From: Snodgrassella alvi
GTDB lineage: Bacteria > Pseudomonadota > Gammaproteobacteria > Burkholderiales > Neisseriaceae
Assembly (NCBI RefSeq): GCF_040741455.2
Contig: NZ_CP160328.2
Span: 1,240,001 to 1,304,000 of the forward strand
Direction of reading: 5' to 3'
Length of the DNA: 64,000 bases
Shown: piece by piece, positions 1-8,381 of the stretch
Position numbering within the stretch: position 1 is the first letter of the stretch
Layout: every line of letters begins with the position of its first letter
Notes under the pieces: model-generated
Told to the model about the DNA's origin: nothing
Databases searched by the model: none
Seen by the model: the letters and a program-made list of their open reading frames with translations, nothing else
Position numbers and translations under genes: made by a program

Positions 1-540
1 CCCATCAGTCCAGATGATGAAGTACGAGTAGTGGATGCAGACGGCAACGACGTGCCGGACGGTGAAACCGGTATGCTCAAAACACGTGGTCCCTATACTT
101 TTCGTGGCTATTATCAGAGTCCAGAACACAACGCTCAGGCTTTTGATGCAGAAGGTTTTTACTACTCAGGTGACTTAGTGCAACGTTACAGTAATGGCTA
201 TATAAAAGTGGTCGGACGCGTAAAAGACCAAATTAACCGCGGTGGCGAAAAAATAGCCGCCGAAGAAATCGAAAAACTGCTGATTACCCATCCCGATGTC
301 AGCGCCGCGGCACTGGTGGCCGTCAGCGATGAGCGTTTTGGTGAAAAAAGCTGTGCCTTTATCGTGTCACACAATCCGCAGTTATCCGCACTCAGCCTGA
401 AACGCCATCTGCTCAATCTGGGCATTGCCCACTACAAACTGCCCGATCAGGTGTGCATGATAGACAGCCTGCCGCTCACAGCCGTGGGTAAAACCGATAA
501 AAAACGCCTGCGCGAAAGCCTACAACATCATCCAGCCTGA
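1..540 (+). CDS. entE: 2,3-dihydroxybenzoate-AMP ligase, C-terminal part (EntE/DhbE-like)
   Basis: This is the last 179 residues of an adenylate-forming enzyme whose start lies before the window. It would activate 2,3-dihydroxybenzoate with ATP and load it onto the aryl carrier domain of the next gene's product. The visible part has the hinge region ([19 protein letters not shown]), the mobile C-terminal subdomain ([17 protein letters not shown]) and the catalytic lysine segment near the end ([11 protein letters not shown]). The reading frame is open from base 1. The stop is 32 bases before entB, so the two are probably co-transcribed. Family assignment is firm from motifs; the substrate is inferred from the neighbours entB, entC and entA. 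Confidence 0.9.
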   Translation, partial: PISPDDEVRVVDADGNDVPDGETGMLKTRGPYTFRGYYQSPEHNAQAFDAEGFYYSGDLVQRYSNGYIKVVGRVKDQINRGGEKIAAEEIEKLLITHPDVSAAALVAVSDERFGEKSCAFIVSHNPQLSALSLKRHLLNLGIAHYKLPDQVCMIDSLPLTAVGKTDKKRLRESLQHHPA

Positions 541-572
541 TGATTTAATCCTGAGAGAACGAGAGAAACAGT

Positions 573-1448
573 ATGACGATTAGACAAATTACCGATTATC
601 CCATGCCGGAAGTCACCCAATTGCCGCAGAATAAAACTACCTGGGTGCCAGACAGCTCCCGCGCGGTGCTATTAATCCACGACATGCAAAAATATTTTCT
701 GAATTTCTATCAGCCTGACAGTCCGCTGATACAGACAATGATTCAGAACTTACACCGTCTGCGCAGCTGGGCGGCACAACAGCAGATACCCGTAGTCTAT
801 ACCGCCCAGCCGCACCAACAGAGCCCGCAGGAGCGTGCGCTTCTCACCGATGTCTGGGGGCTGGGTATCACCACCGCCGCGGCAGAAGAACAGCACATCG
901 TGGCGGCACTCACGCCACTGCCGAAAGATACCGTACTGACCAAATGGCGCTATAGCGCCTTTCAGCGTACCGAATTACATACTCTGATGCAGCAATGGCA
1001 GCGCGACCAGCTGATTATCGGTGGTGTATACGCGCATATCGGCTGCATGATTACTGCTGCCGAAGCCTTTATGCAGGATATTCAGCCTTTTTTTGTAGCT
1101 GATGCCTTAGCTGATTTTTCCCTGCAACAACACCTCTATGCACTGGAATATGTAGCTGGTTGCTGCGGGCAGGTGACCACCACTGCTGCCTTACTACCCG
1201 AAACCGACGGACTGACACGTGCATGGTTGACACACAGAATCCAGACCTTGCTCGAAACAGCGTCCGAACCGATAGACCCCGAAGAAAACTTAATTCTGTA
1301 TGGACTGGATTCATTACGCATCATGCAGTTTGCCGCCGAACTCAAACAGCACAACATCCATATCGGCTTCGAAGCACTGGGACAGCAGCCCACACTAAAC
1401 AACTGGTGGCGCCTGATTGAAGCAGAGCAAACCGCAGCCATGGTCTAA
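573..1448 (+). CDS. entB: Isochorismatase with aryl carrier domain (EntB/DhbB-like)
   Basis: A bifunctional catechol siderophore enzyme of 291 residues. The N-terminal domain (about 10-210) is an isochorismatase that would convert isochorismate to 2,3-dihydro-2,3-dihydroxybenzoate; it shows the LLIHDMQKYF segment around residue 33 and the GGVYAHIGCM segment near 150. The C-terminal 70 residues are an aryl carrier domain with the phosphopantetheine site GLDSLR, the serine being residue 247. EntB of E. coli has similar length and order. The gene sits between the AMP ligase that loads it and an ABC transporter pair; a phosphopantetheinyl transferase that could activate Ser247 lies 3.3 kb downstream. 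No condensing NRPS is in the window; it may lie upstream. Confidence 0.93.
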   Translation: MTIRQITDYPMPEVTQLPQNKTTWVPDSSRAVLLIHDMQKYFLNFYQPDSPLIQTMIQNLHRLRSWAAQQQIPVVYTAQPHQQSPQERALLTDVWGLGITTAAAEEQHIVAALTPLPKDTVLTKWRYSAFQRTELHTLMQQWQRDQLIIGGVYAHIGCMITAAEAFMQDIQPFFVADALADFSLQQHLYALEYVAGCCGQVTTTAALLPETDGLTRAWLTHRIQTLLETASEPIDPEENLILYGLDSLRIMQFAAELKQHNIHIGFEALGQQPTLNNWWRLIEAEQTAAMV

Positions 1449-1501
1449 AACCACTAGCCACACAAGCAAAACACTGGCATACAGCCATAGGAAACCAAAT
1501 C

Positions 1502-3103
1502 ATGAATGATTCATACCTGTCTGGCCACGATGCGCCCCCTAATCTGGCTCAGCAATGGCGCGTTGCCTTACCCGGTCTCATTGGTGGTACCGCCATCGCG
1601 GTGATGGCTGGTATTGCCATGCTGGCTGCATTATGGTTTGTGGTGAAATTCATCGGCAATAGCCGCTGGCTCTGGCTCGAATACGCACTGCTATGCTGGG
1701 CAGCAGGTGCCGTACTAACAGCTTGGTCTGCCTGGATAGCCCATCAAGCAGAAAGCCGCTTTGCCGCTGTCTTACGCCGCATTGTCGCGCAGCATCTGAT
1801 CCGCCTACCCATAAATACATTGGCCAGACAGAACGAGCAGACACTCAAACAATTGATGACCAACGACGTTGGCAGCCTGCACCATATGCTTGCGCATCTG
1901 CCGGCTGAAATTGCAGTTTTTACCGTTATCCCGTTGTTATCCATTATGGTTCTGTTTTACTTTAACGGCCTGTCTGCCATCTGGGTACTGCTGCCCGGTG
2001 TCATCGCCTCCCTGTATTATCTACTTCTGCTGCCCTACATGACCCGTCGTGATGGACACGCCCGCATGCAAGTCATGCTGGATATCATCAACAAAGCCGA
2101 TGAATATGTACGCGGCATTCCCGTATACCGCATCTACGGCCAGCACTCCAGCGCCCTTACGGCTTATACACAATCCACCGAACGCTTCACCCAGGACATG
2201 GTACGCTGGGTCGCAAAAGTCGCTACACCGGCTGCCATCGCTGTGGCTCTGCTTCAGGCCGTAGCTACTTTTGCCATTGCCTATTGGGTCAGCTACACCT
2301 CGGATACCACCACAATGGCAGCCACCCTACTATTCAGTCTGGCTATCGTCACTCCGGTATTACGCCTCGGACATAGCGTCGACTATATCCGCACTGGACG
2401 TGCTGCTGCCGGACGTCTAAAAGAATTTCTGCAACAGCCATTGTTGCCGCGCGGCAAAATCCACGCCATTAAAAACCCGCCCATACTACTTATTAACCAT
2501 GCCACCCTACTCCAGCAAGACCAGCCAGTATGGCAGGATCTTAGCCATACCTTTGCCGCCGGTGCCCTTACCGCCATCACTGGCCCCAGTGGCGCCGGAA
2601 AAACCAGCTTATTAAATGCATTGGCTGGACTGGTCACCCTGAGTGCCGGTTCCGTTCAACTGGGTCAGACCGATATTACTGCCCTACATGAAACAACCAT
2701 TCACCAACACATACTGCTGATTCCGCAAGGCTACGACGTACTCAACAGCAGTGTGCACACCAACTTAGCACTGACCGCACCGCAAGCCAGCCAAAAAGCC
2801 ATGCAACAGGCATTAGCCAAAGCACAGCTGAGTACAGATTTAGCCACACCAGCCAGCAGTCTATCTGGAGGAGAAAAACAACGTCTGAATATAGCTCGTG
2901 CCTTTCTCAGCTCAGCCAGCGTTATTCTATTGGATGAGCCCACAAGCGCACTTGATGAGCAACATGCACAAGCAGTTTTTCAATCATTGTGCGAACTGGC
3001 ACACAGCACACACAAAACCATCGTTGTGGTCACCCATCAGCAAGCACTGGCTGAACAGGCAGATGCACAACTGGTATTACCTCATGGCAGGAGCGCGGCA
3101 TGA
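1502..3103 (+). CDS. ABC transporter, fused membrane and ATPase domains, first subunit (siderophore-linked)
   Basis: A 533-residue half-transporter with a hydrophobic N-terminal domain (about 25-310, several membrane segments) and a C-terminal nucleotide-binding domain. Walker A is TGPSGAGKTS near residue 360, the signature is SLSGGEKQR near 453 and Walker B is VILLDEPTSALD near 475; an H-loop follows (VVVTHQ). The stop overlaps the next gene's start by 4 bases (ATGA), so the two probably form a heterodimer. The arrangement resembles the YbtP/YbtQ and IrtA/IrtB pairs of siderophore clusters, which import ferric siderophores, but a type IV exporter fold is shared by exporters and importers, so direction cannot be read from the sequence. 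Cluster membership supports a siderophore role. Confidence 0.85.
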   Translation: MNDSYLSGHDAPPNLAQQWRVALPGLIGGTAIAVMAGIAMLAALWFVVKFIGNSRWLWLEYALLCWAAGAVLTAWSAWIAHQAESRFAAVLRRIVAQHLIRLPINTLARQNEQTLKQLMTNDVGSLHHMLAHLPAEIAVFTVIPLLSIMVLFYFNGLSAIWVLLPGVIASLYYLLLLPYMTRRDGHARMQVMLDIINKADEYVRGIPVYRIYGQHSSALTAYTQSTERFTQDMVRWVAKVATPAAIAVALLQAVATFAIAYWVSYTSDTTTMAATLLFSLAIVTPVLRLGHSVDYIRTGRAAAGRLKEFLQQPLLPRGKIHAIKNPPILLINHATLLQQDQPVWQDLSHTFAAGALTAITGPSGAGKTSLLNALAGLVTLSAGSVQLGQTDITALHETTIHQHILLIPQGYDVLNSSVHTNLALTAPQASQKAMQQALAKAQLSTDLATPASSLSGGEKQRLNIARAFLSSASVILLDEPTSALDEQHAQAVFQSLCELAHSTHKTIVVVTHQQALAEQADAQLVLPHGRSAA

Positions 3104-4680
3104 ACACCACCACTACGCAGCAACCACATCTACTAGAAGTGATTCCCGCGGCCACCAGACCTCGCCTGCTGATTGTCAGCATCGGCTGGATATTGGCTGC
3201 CGCCGCAGAAGCTTACGCCTATACCTTACTGGCACTGGCCATCGTTAACCAGCAATCGCCTAAATGGGTACTTTGCAGCGCTCTGCTGGCCAGCATCATC
3301 ACCATCGTAGTCACCCGCAACGGTTTTCTAACCGGCGTACGGCTAGCCGGTGATTTATTTGCTGCACTGGGACAAGCCCTGTCTAGCGCCAAACTGTCCT
3401 GGTTTAACGACCAGCGCCGTGCCATGCTCAGCAAAACCGCCGGACAGGAAATTCCCAACTTCATGAGCATACCGGCGCACCAGCTACAAACATTTTTGCA
3501 TGCCCCCTGTCTGCCCCTATTTATCTGCATCGGGCTGGCTTTCGTAGCCGATGCCGGCACCATGCTGGTTGCATTAACCATGATTGCCATCGCTTTTGCT
3601 ATTCAGTTGTGGGCACAGTATGACCTAAACAAAACTGATGCCCGCCGCCATCAGACCGAGCTAGAAAGCACCACCGCCACCATCGAATTGGTTGAGCACC
3701 TCACCCTGCTGCGCACCGCCGCCAGCCCAGCCCGTGCACTCGATTCCATTCAGCAAAAATGGACACAACAGGAAAACCTACTGAATAAAATCAACCGCAG
3801 CGCCGCATGGGCCAGCCTGATAGCCACTATTGCCAACGTCCTGCCCATGGCCGGCATGGCACTGTATTGCATCCTGTCCGGCATCAGTGATGAGCACCTG
3901 ATACTGGCCACCATACTGCTGATGGGACGCGCCGGCGCACCATTAAGCGAACTGGCCACAGCCGGATTAAGTATCAACGACTTAATCGCCACGCTACGCC
4001 ATTTCCAGCAGCTTACTCATCCGCCAGTACTGCCTGAAGCAGCCGAAACCCGCACACCACACCAGCCCCGCCTCAGCCTGCACAACATCGTTGCTACCCC
4101 CAGTTCCACAGCTGTGACTACAGATATACCAGCCGGCGCGCGCCTACATGTAGCCGGTATCAGCGGCAGCGGCAAAAGCACCTTGCTGCAACTGTGCATG
4201 AGATTTGACGATCCCACACAGGGCGAAATCCGGTTGGACGGCATCCCCCTGCCACAACTAACCTTTCAAACACTGGTAAATAACATGGCTTATGTTGCCC
4301 AAAACCCAATCATCTTTACCGGCACACTGGCAGAAAACATCCGCATCGGCCGCTTTGAAGCCAGCGATGCCGAAATCGAAGCCATTGCCAGAAAATGCCA
4401 GCTGGGCGCCGTGATAGACCGTGCCGAAACCGGCATTAATCAAAGCGTTGGTCAACAAGGCTCAGCCCTGTCTGGCGGCGAGCAGCAGCGCGTGGCCATT
4501 GCCCGCGCTCTGATTAAAAACGCTCCTATACTGATACTCGACGAGGCCACCTCAGCTCTGGATGAACATACTGAACAGCAACTGATAAACACCATACTTG
4601 AACAATGCACTACCCTAATATTAGTGTCTCATCGCAGCTCTGCCCCGTGGCAGCCTACACAGACACTGAATATGTCCTGA
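3100..4680 (+). CDS. ABC transporter, fused membrane and ATPase domains, second subunit (siderophore-linked)
   Basis: A 526-residue partner of the preceding half-transporter, starting inside its stop codon. The N-terminal membrane domain occupies roughly residues 25-310. The ATPase domain has Walker A (GISGSGKSTLL) near 352, signature LSGGEQQR near 457 and Walker B ILILDEATSALDE near 477, followed by a short H-loop region (LVSHRS) and an abrupt C terminus. Both half-transporters keep a complete ATP-binding motif set, so neither site looks degenerate. It is probably translated by coupling with the first subunit. By position it would move the catechol siderophore or its iron complex across the inner membrane; exporter function is the main alternative. 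Confidence 0.85.
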   Translation: MNTTTTQQPHLLEVIPAATRPRLLIVSIGWILAAAAEAYAYTLLALAIVNQQSPKWVLCSALLASIITIVVTRNGFLTGVRLAGDLFAALGQALSSAKLSWFNDQRRAMLSKTAGQEIPNFMSIPAHQLQTFLHAPCLPLFICIGLAFVADAGTMLVALTMIAIAFAIQLWAQYDLNKTDARRHQTELESTTATIELVEHLTLLRTAASPARALDSIQQKWTQQENLLNKINRSAAWASLIATIANVLPMAGMALYCILSGISDEHLILATILLMGRAGAPLSELATAGLSINDLIATLRHFQQLTHPPVLPEAAETRTPHQPRLSLHNIVATPSSTAVTTDIPAGARLHVAGISGSGKSTLLQLCMRFDDPTQGEIRLDGIPLPQLTFQTLVNNMAYVAQNPIIFTGTLAENIRIGRFEASDAEIEAIARKCQLGAVIDRAETGINQSVGQQGSALSGGEQQRVAIARALIKNAPILILDEATSALDEHTEQQLINTILEQCTTLILVSHRSSAPWQPTQTLNMS

Positions 4681-4744
4681 TAGCGATGGATGAAATAGGC
4701 TTTAAAAAAGCAGCGCCGATTAACATCCAGCAAAGCTGAGCCCT

Positions 4745-5491
4745 ATGCACATAGAAGAAAATACTTTCAGCAACACAAATGCGTCCGGAAGGAACACCTC
4801 TGCCACGATAAAGTTCAGCCATCGCACCTTAAACATCGGCCACAGTGTCATCCATCAGATTCGCATATCCTTTTTGGATACAACGGTACTGCATGAGCTA
4901 TGCCAGTCACACAGCATTTTATTGCCTGAACCCATCCGCCACAGCCGACCCAAACGCCAACTCGAATTCGTGGCTGGACGGCTGGCGGCACAATATGCAT
5001 TACAGCCATTTGGCTATCGTCATATCACCCTTGCCACTGGTACCTGCGGAGAACCGCTTTTTCCTGAATCACTCCAAGGCAGTATCAGCCACAGCATTTA
5101 TGCCCAGCACTGCACAGCCGTAGCCAGCGTACAAAAAATACAGCCTGCACAGCCCTATATGGGTATCGACATCGAACACCAGCAACATCAACACAACCTA
5201 GATACTCGCCCAAATAGGCTGAATCTTTTTCTGCATCCGCGCGAACAGCAGCTCATTGCCACGCAGATTAGCCCACAGCAGGCACTACTAATCTTTTCGG
5301 CCAAAGAAAGCATCATCAAAGCTTGGTTTCACCGATATCAGCACCTCATCAGTTTCAGTGCCATTACTTACCAAACCGCCGATAGCCACAAGCTTATTTT
5401 TCAGGTACACGCACAGCCAGCAGCACCGCAACTGGCTATTGTCCATTACCGCTTCAGCCAACAGGAAATCATCACCCTCGCCTGCATTTGA
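4745..5491 (+). CDS. 4'-phosphopantetheinyl transferase, EntD type
   Basis: A 248-residue enzyme expected to transfer the phosphopantetheine arm of coenzyme A to carrier proteins. It contains the EntD-type upstream motif (EFVAGRLAAQYAL), the metal-binding GIDIEH segment around residues 141-145 and the FSAKESIIK motif near 184, all typical of this superfamily. It is the last gene of the first siderophore transcription unit and is the obvious candidate to activate the carrier serine of EntB, and any NRPS carrier upstream. The N-terminal 25 residues are polar and not conserved-looking, so the true start could be one of the later codons; the ATG at this start was kept because the frame is open and no better ribosome site is visible. 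Confidence 0.9.
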   Translation: MHIEENTFSNTNASGRNTSATIKFSHRTLNIGHSVIHQIRISFLDTTVLHELCQSHSILLPEPIRHSRPKRQLEFVAGRLAAQYALQPFGYRHITLATGTCGEPLFPESLQGSISHSIYAQHCTAVASVQKIQPAQPYMGIDIEHQQHQHNLDTRPNRLNLFLHPREQQLIATQISPQQALLIFSAKESIIKAWFHRYQHLISFSAITYQTADSHKLIFQVHAQPAAPQLAIVHYRFSQQEIITLACI

Positions 5492-5554
5492 CACCAACCT
5501 GTGGCAGTTTTTCTTCAAACACAATCAAACCAGCTAAATAAACACATATCAATT

Positions 5555-5573
5555 GATAATGATAATTGTTTGC
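5555..5573 (+). promoter_or_regulatory. Fur box upstream of entC
   Basis: GATAATGATAATTGTTTGC matches the classical 19-base Fur consensus (GATAATGATAATCATTATC) at 15 positions, including the first twelve. It lies about 85 bases before the entC start in the only sizeable gap of the siderophore cluster, so iron-dependent repression of entC-entA by Fur is the expected control. Confidence 0.8.
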
Positions 5574-5657
5574 ATTAATATAACAAAACTTACATAGCTT
5601 GATTTTTCTGAATTTTTAATTACAGCACGGTCAGTATCAACCCCACAGGTAACCCAA

Positions 5658-6812
5658 ATGACGACACAAAAATCCAGCGCTTCCCAGTCCCTGATTTCAA
5701 ATTATCAGAATCAACTGGCCTGTTTCGCCAGCAGAAATCACCACATCTATGCACAGCATCTGATTCACCAAATCCATATGCCCGTGAATTCCGATACCCC
5801 TTTTAACCAGCAGATAACTGACTGTTTCAATTTCATCAAAGCCCAAGGGTATCCCCACCCCATTCTTATCGGTGCCATCCCCTTTGACACCAACCAAAAT
5901 GCCACCCTTAATTTCTACAGCGAATTTGAGCAGACCACACCAAACTCAGCTCAACAACCAGCACACACAGCAGCACCCAACACCATGTTGCATCAGAAAA
6001 AACTGGTTGAACGTCCGGTATTTGAACACAGCGTCAAGCTAGCCTTAAAAGCCATGAACAGCGGGAATATGCAGAAAATTGTGTTATCACAGGCCACAGA
6101 ATTCGAATTCAACCAACAGCACAGCCCTGAACAACTGTTCACCACCCTAACGCGGCAAAATCCCGATGCCTATAGCTTTTTGATACCTGTTGAAGATAAC
6201 CAGTACATCTTTGGCGCCAGCCCCGAACTCCTGCTTTCACGCCAGCAGCAACAAGTTCGCAGCAACCCACTGGCCGGCTCTCGTCCGCGCAGCAGCAATA
6301 CAGAAGAAAACAACCGCATCCGTAATGAGTTGTATCACTCAGCCAAAGATCGGTACGAGCACCAGTTTGTCATCGACAACATTCGCCATCAGCTCAGCAA
6401 ATACTGCAATGAATACAGCGCCTCAGAAACGCCAGACATTCTTACCACCTCCACCATGTTTCACCTGTCGTCCGTATTTCAGGGACAGCTGCAACCCAGC
6501 GCCCCTGATGCCCTGAATCTTGCACTGCATCTGCATCCCACACCGGCAGTCTGTGGTACACCCACCCCAGTAGCCAAACAATTTATCCTCAGCCATGAAG
6601 GCTACAACCGTCATTACTACAGCGGGCTCAATGGATGGATGGATGCCGAAGGCAACGGCGAATGGGTCGTCACCATCCGTAATGGCCTGCTCAACCAAAA
6701 CAAAATTCGCCTTTATGCCGGAGCCGGTATCGTAGTGGGCTCCGATGCCGCCACCGAATGGCTTGAAACCGAAGCCAAAATGCAAACCATGCTCAACGTA
6801 TTTCAGTTTTAA
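5658..6812 (+). CDS. entC: Isochorismate synthase (EntC/DhbC-like)
   Basis: A 384-residue chorismate-utilising enzyme that would convert chorismate to isochorismate, the first step of 2,3-dihydroxybenzoate synthesis. Characteristic segments are ASPELLLSR, NPLAGSRPR, HLSSVFQG, LHPTPAVCGTP, YSGLNGWMD and the C-terminal LYAGAGIVVGSDAATEWLE with the metal-binding glutamate context. Length matches EntC and DhbC (about 390). It begins a second transcription unit behind a Fur box and is followed 18 bases later by entA. Anthranilate or salicylate synthases share the fold, but the adjacent entA and entB strongly favour isochorismate synthase. Confidence 0.93.
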   Translation: MTTQKSSASQSLISNYQNQLACFASRNHHIYAQHLIHQIHMPVNSDTPFNQQITDCFNFIKAQGYPHPILIGAIPFDTNQNATLNFYSEFEQTTPNSAQQPAHTAAPNTMLHQKKLVERPVFEHSVKLALKAMNSGNMQKIVLSQATEFEFNQQHSPEQLFTTLTRQNPDAYSFLIPVEDNQYIFGASPELLLSRQQQQVRSNPLAGSRPRSSNTEENNRIRNELYHSAKDRYEHQFVIDNIRHQLSKYCNEYSASETPDILTTSTMFHLSSVFQGQLQPSAPDALNLALHLHPTPAVCGTPTPVAKQFILSHEGYNRHYYSGLNGWMDAEGNGEWVVTIRNGLLNQNKIRLYAGAGIVVGSDAATEWLETEAKMQTMLNVFQF

Positions 6813-6830
6813 TAACTCGAGGAGAACCAC

Positions 6831-7598
6831 ATGCAGCCAACCATTATCGTCACCGGTGCCGCACAAGGCATCGGTGCAGCCGTAGCCCTCCGGCTTCTTC
6901 AGCAAAACTACAAAGTAATCGGTATCGACAAACAGCCCGTGCCAGCAAGCTGGCCGATACAGCAAATGATTGAACCGCCCTATGAACCCGGCTGGATTGG
7001 TATAAGTCAAGATATCAGCGCCTGTGAAGAAACCCTGATCCTACTCAACACCCTCATCGTCCAACACCACATCACCGGACTCGTCAACTGTGCCGGCATG
7101 CTCATTCTCACATCACTGCTCAACGCCACACAGGCACAATGGCAAACCAGCTTGAATGTCAACCTGCTTGGCCCCGTATCCATCAGCCAGCATATGGCAC
7201 GCCATTTCTATCAGCAGCAGCAAGGCAGCATCGTCACCATCAGCTCCAACAGCGCACGCATGCCTCGTACCCAGCTCGGTCTGTATGCCACCACCAAAGC
7301 CGCGCTCAGCCATTTTTGTCGCAATCTGGCACTCGAAGTCGCCCCTTACGTCCGCGTTAATATCGTCTCCCCTGGTTCCACCCTCACCGCCATGCAGCAG
7401 CAACTCTGGCCAGATAACCAGCCACCGGCCAGCATTATTGATGGCGATTTAAGCCAATATCGCCTCGGTATTCCGCTCAGAAAGCTAGCTCAGCCCGCAG
7501 ACATAGCCAATACCGTATCTTTCCTGCTTTCCGACGAAGCAGCTCAGATAACCATGCAGGAAATTGTGGTAGATGGCGGAGCCACACTAGGTGTTTAG
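6831..7598 (+). CDS. entA: 2,3-dihydro-2,3-dihydroxybenzoate dehydrogenase (EntA-like)
   Basis: A 255-residue short-chain dehydrogenase that would oxidise 2,3-dihydro-2,3-dihydroxybenzoate to 2,3-dihydroxybenzoate with NAD+. It has the nucleotide-binding VTGAAQGIG motif at residues 7-15, the NCAG motif, the catalytic serine (TISSNSARMP) and the YATTK active-site pair. A strong ribosome site (GAGGAG) precedes the ATG. The gene completes the entC-entB-entA pathway within the cluster. A hairpin at 7613-7637 follows the stop, but without a clear T run. Function is assigned from family plus context. Confidence 0.92.
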   Translation: MQPTIIVTGAAQGIGAAVALRLLQQNYKVIGIDKQPVPASWPIQQMIEPPYEPGWIGISQDISACEETLILLNTLIVQHHITGLVNCAGMLILTSLLNATQAQWQTSLNVNLLGPVSISQHMARHFYQQQQGSIVTISSNSARMPRTQLGLYATTKAALSHFCRNLALEVAPYVRVNIVSPGSTLTAMQQQLWPDNQPPASIIDGDLSQYRLGIPLRKLAQPADIANTVSFLLSDEAAQITMQEIVVDGGATLGV

Positions 7599-8381
7599 CT
7601 GCAAAATACAGCGCCAGCAGAAAGCAAAACTGCTGGCATAACATCTACTAATATCTATCCTGTAGTGTTCAACAACAAAACAATTAAATACCATCATATT
7701 TTGCCAAAAGCAGATCGACGCAGATAACCTACTACACAGAATACTTTATAGAACACCGTTCCTAACAAAAACAAGCTAACAACTAAAATAAAACCAATTC
7801 ACAAAACAGTAATAAATTATACTTTTGACATAAAACAACTCATACATTAAATCATTTATAAAAAATCTAAAATATTTAAGAATACAACACCAAAACACGC
7901 AAAAAACATAACTTATGTTTAGAATATTTATTTTTAGAAGTGATATTTTTTTACAAACATTCATATAGATAGTCTGCAAAATCAAAAATTAATCAAATTC
8001 AGCATAACCACCTGTGCTTCAGCTATTCTAATTTCTCTTTTTAAATATCCACATTTGTTAATTAATTAATTTAAATATTAAAATTAGGTCTGAATTAATA
8101 CCATTATATTAAATAGTTACAACATTAGGTTAAATCAACCATTCTTCCGAAAATATAAATAATTAAAAATTAAGAACTTATAAGCATCTTTTTTTCAAGC
8201 GTAATCTGCCATCAAAGCTGCCATTAATTATTAATTAATGATTAATGGATAGCAATACAGGCAATTTGTTTTCAGATTTACAGTTTTATTTGTAGGTATC
8301 AACAGAACACCGCAGAAAAAGAAATTTAAATAAGAGGTTTAGTTTGTTTGTTAGTTAATTAATCAAAATCAGGAGTCACCT
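7599..8381 (+). promoter_or_regulatory. Long AT-rich leader before the adhesin gene
   Basis: About 780 bases with no convincing gene; composition is strikingly AT-rich compared with both neighbours. It holds a GCCAGCAG/CTGCTGGC hairpin at 7613-7637, a TTAATTAATTAATT tract at about 8058-8071, a near-perfect 28-base palindrome at 8221-8248, another TTAATTAAT at about 8355, and a ribosome site (AGGAG) just before the adhesin ATG. The arrangement suggests a regulated promoter bound by an AT-preferring repressor or nucleoid protein; that is inference. Confidence 0.55.
8221..8248. promoter_or_regulatory. 28-bp near-perfect palindrome (possible operator)
   Basis: The sequence begins CCATTAAT and ends ATTAATGG, and the 28 bases differ from their own reverse complement at only one symmetric pair of positions. 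It lies about 133 bases upstream of the adhesin start. Palindromes of this kind are typical operators for dimeric MarR-like regulators, and a MarR-family repressor controls the nadA adhesin in Neisseria; a link here is only a suggestion. Confidence 0.5.

Noticed and set aside
7776-7985. 69-codon minus-strand frame in the adhesin leader
   Set aside because: Composition is pure AT-rich noise (Phe, Ile, Tyr, Lys) and there is no supporting start signal.
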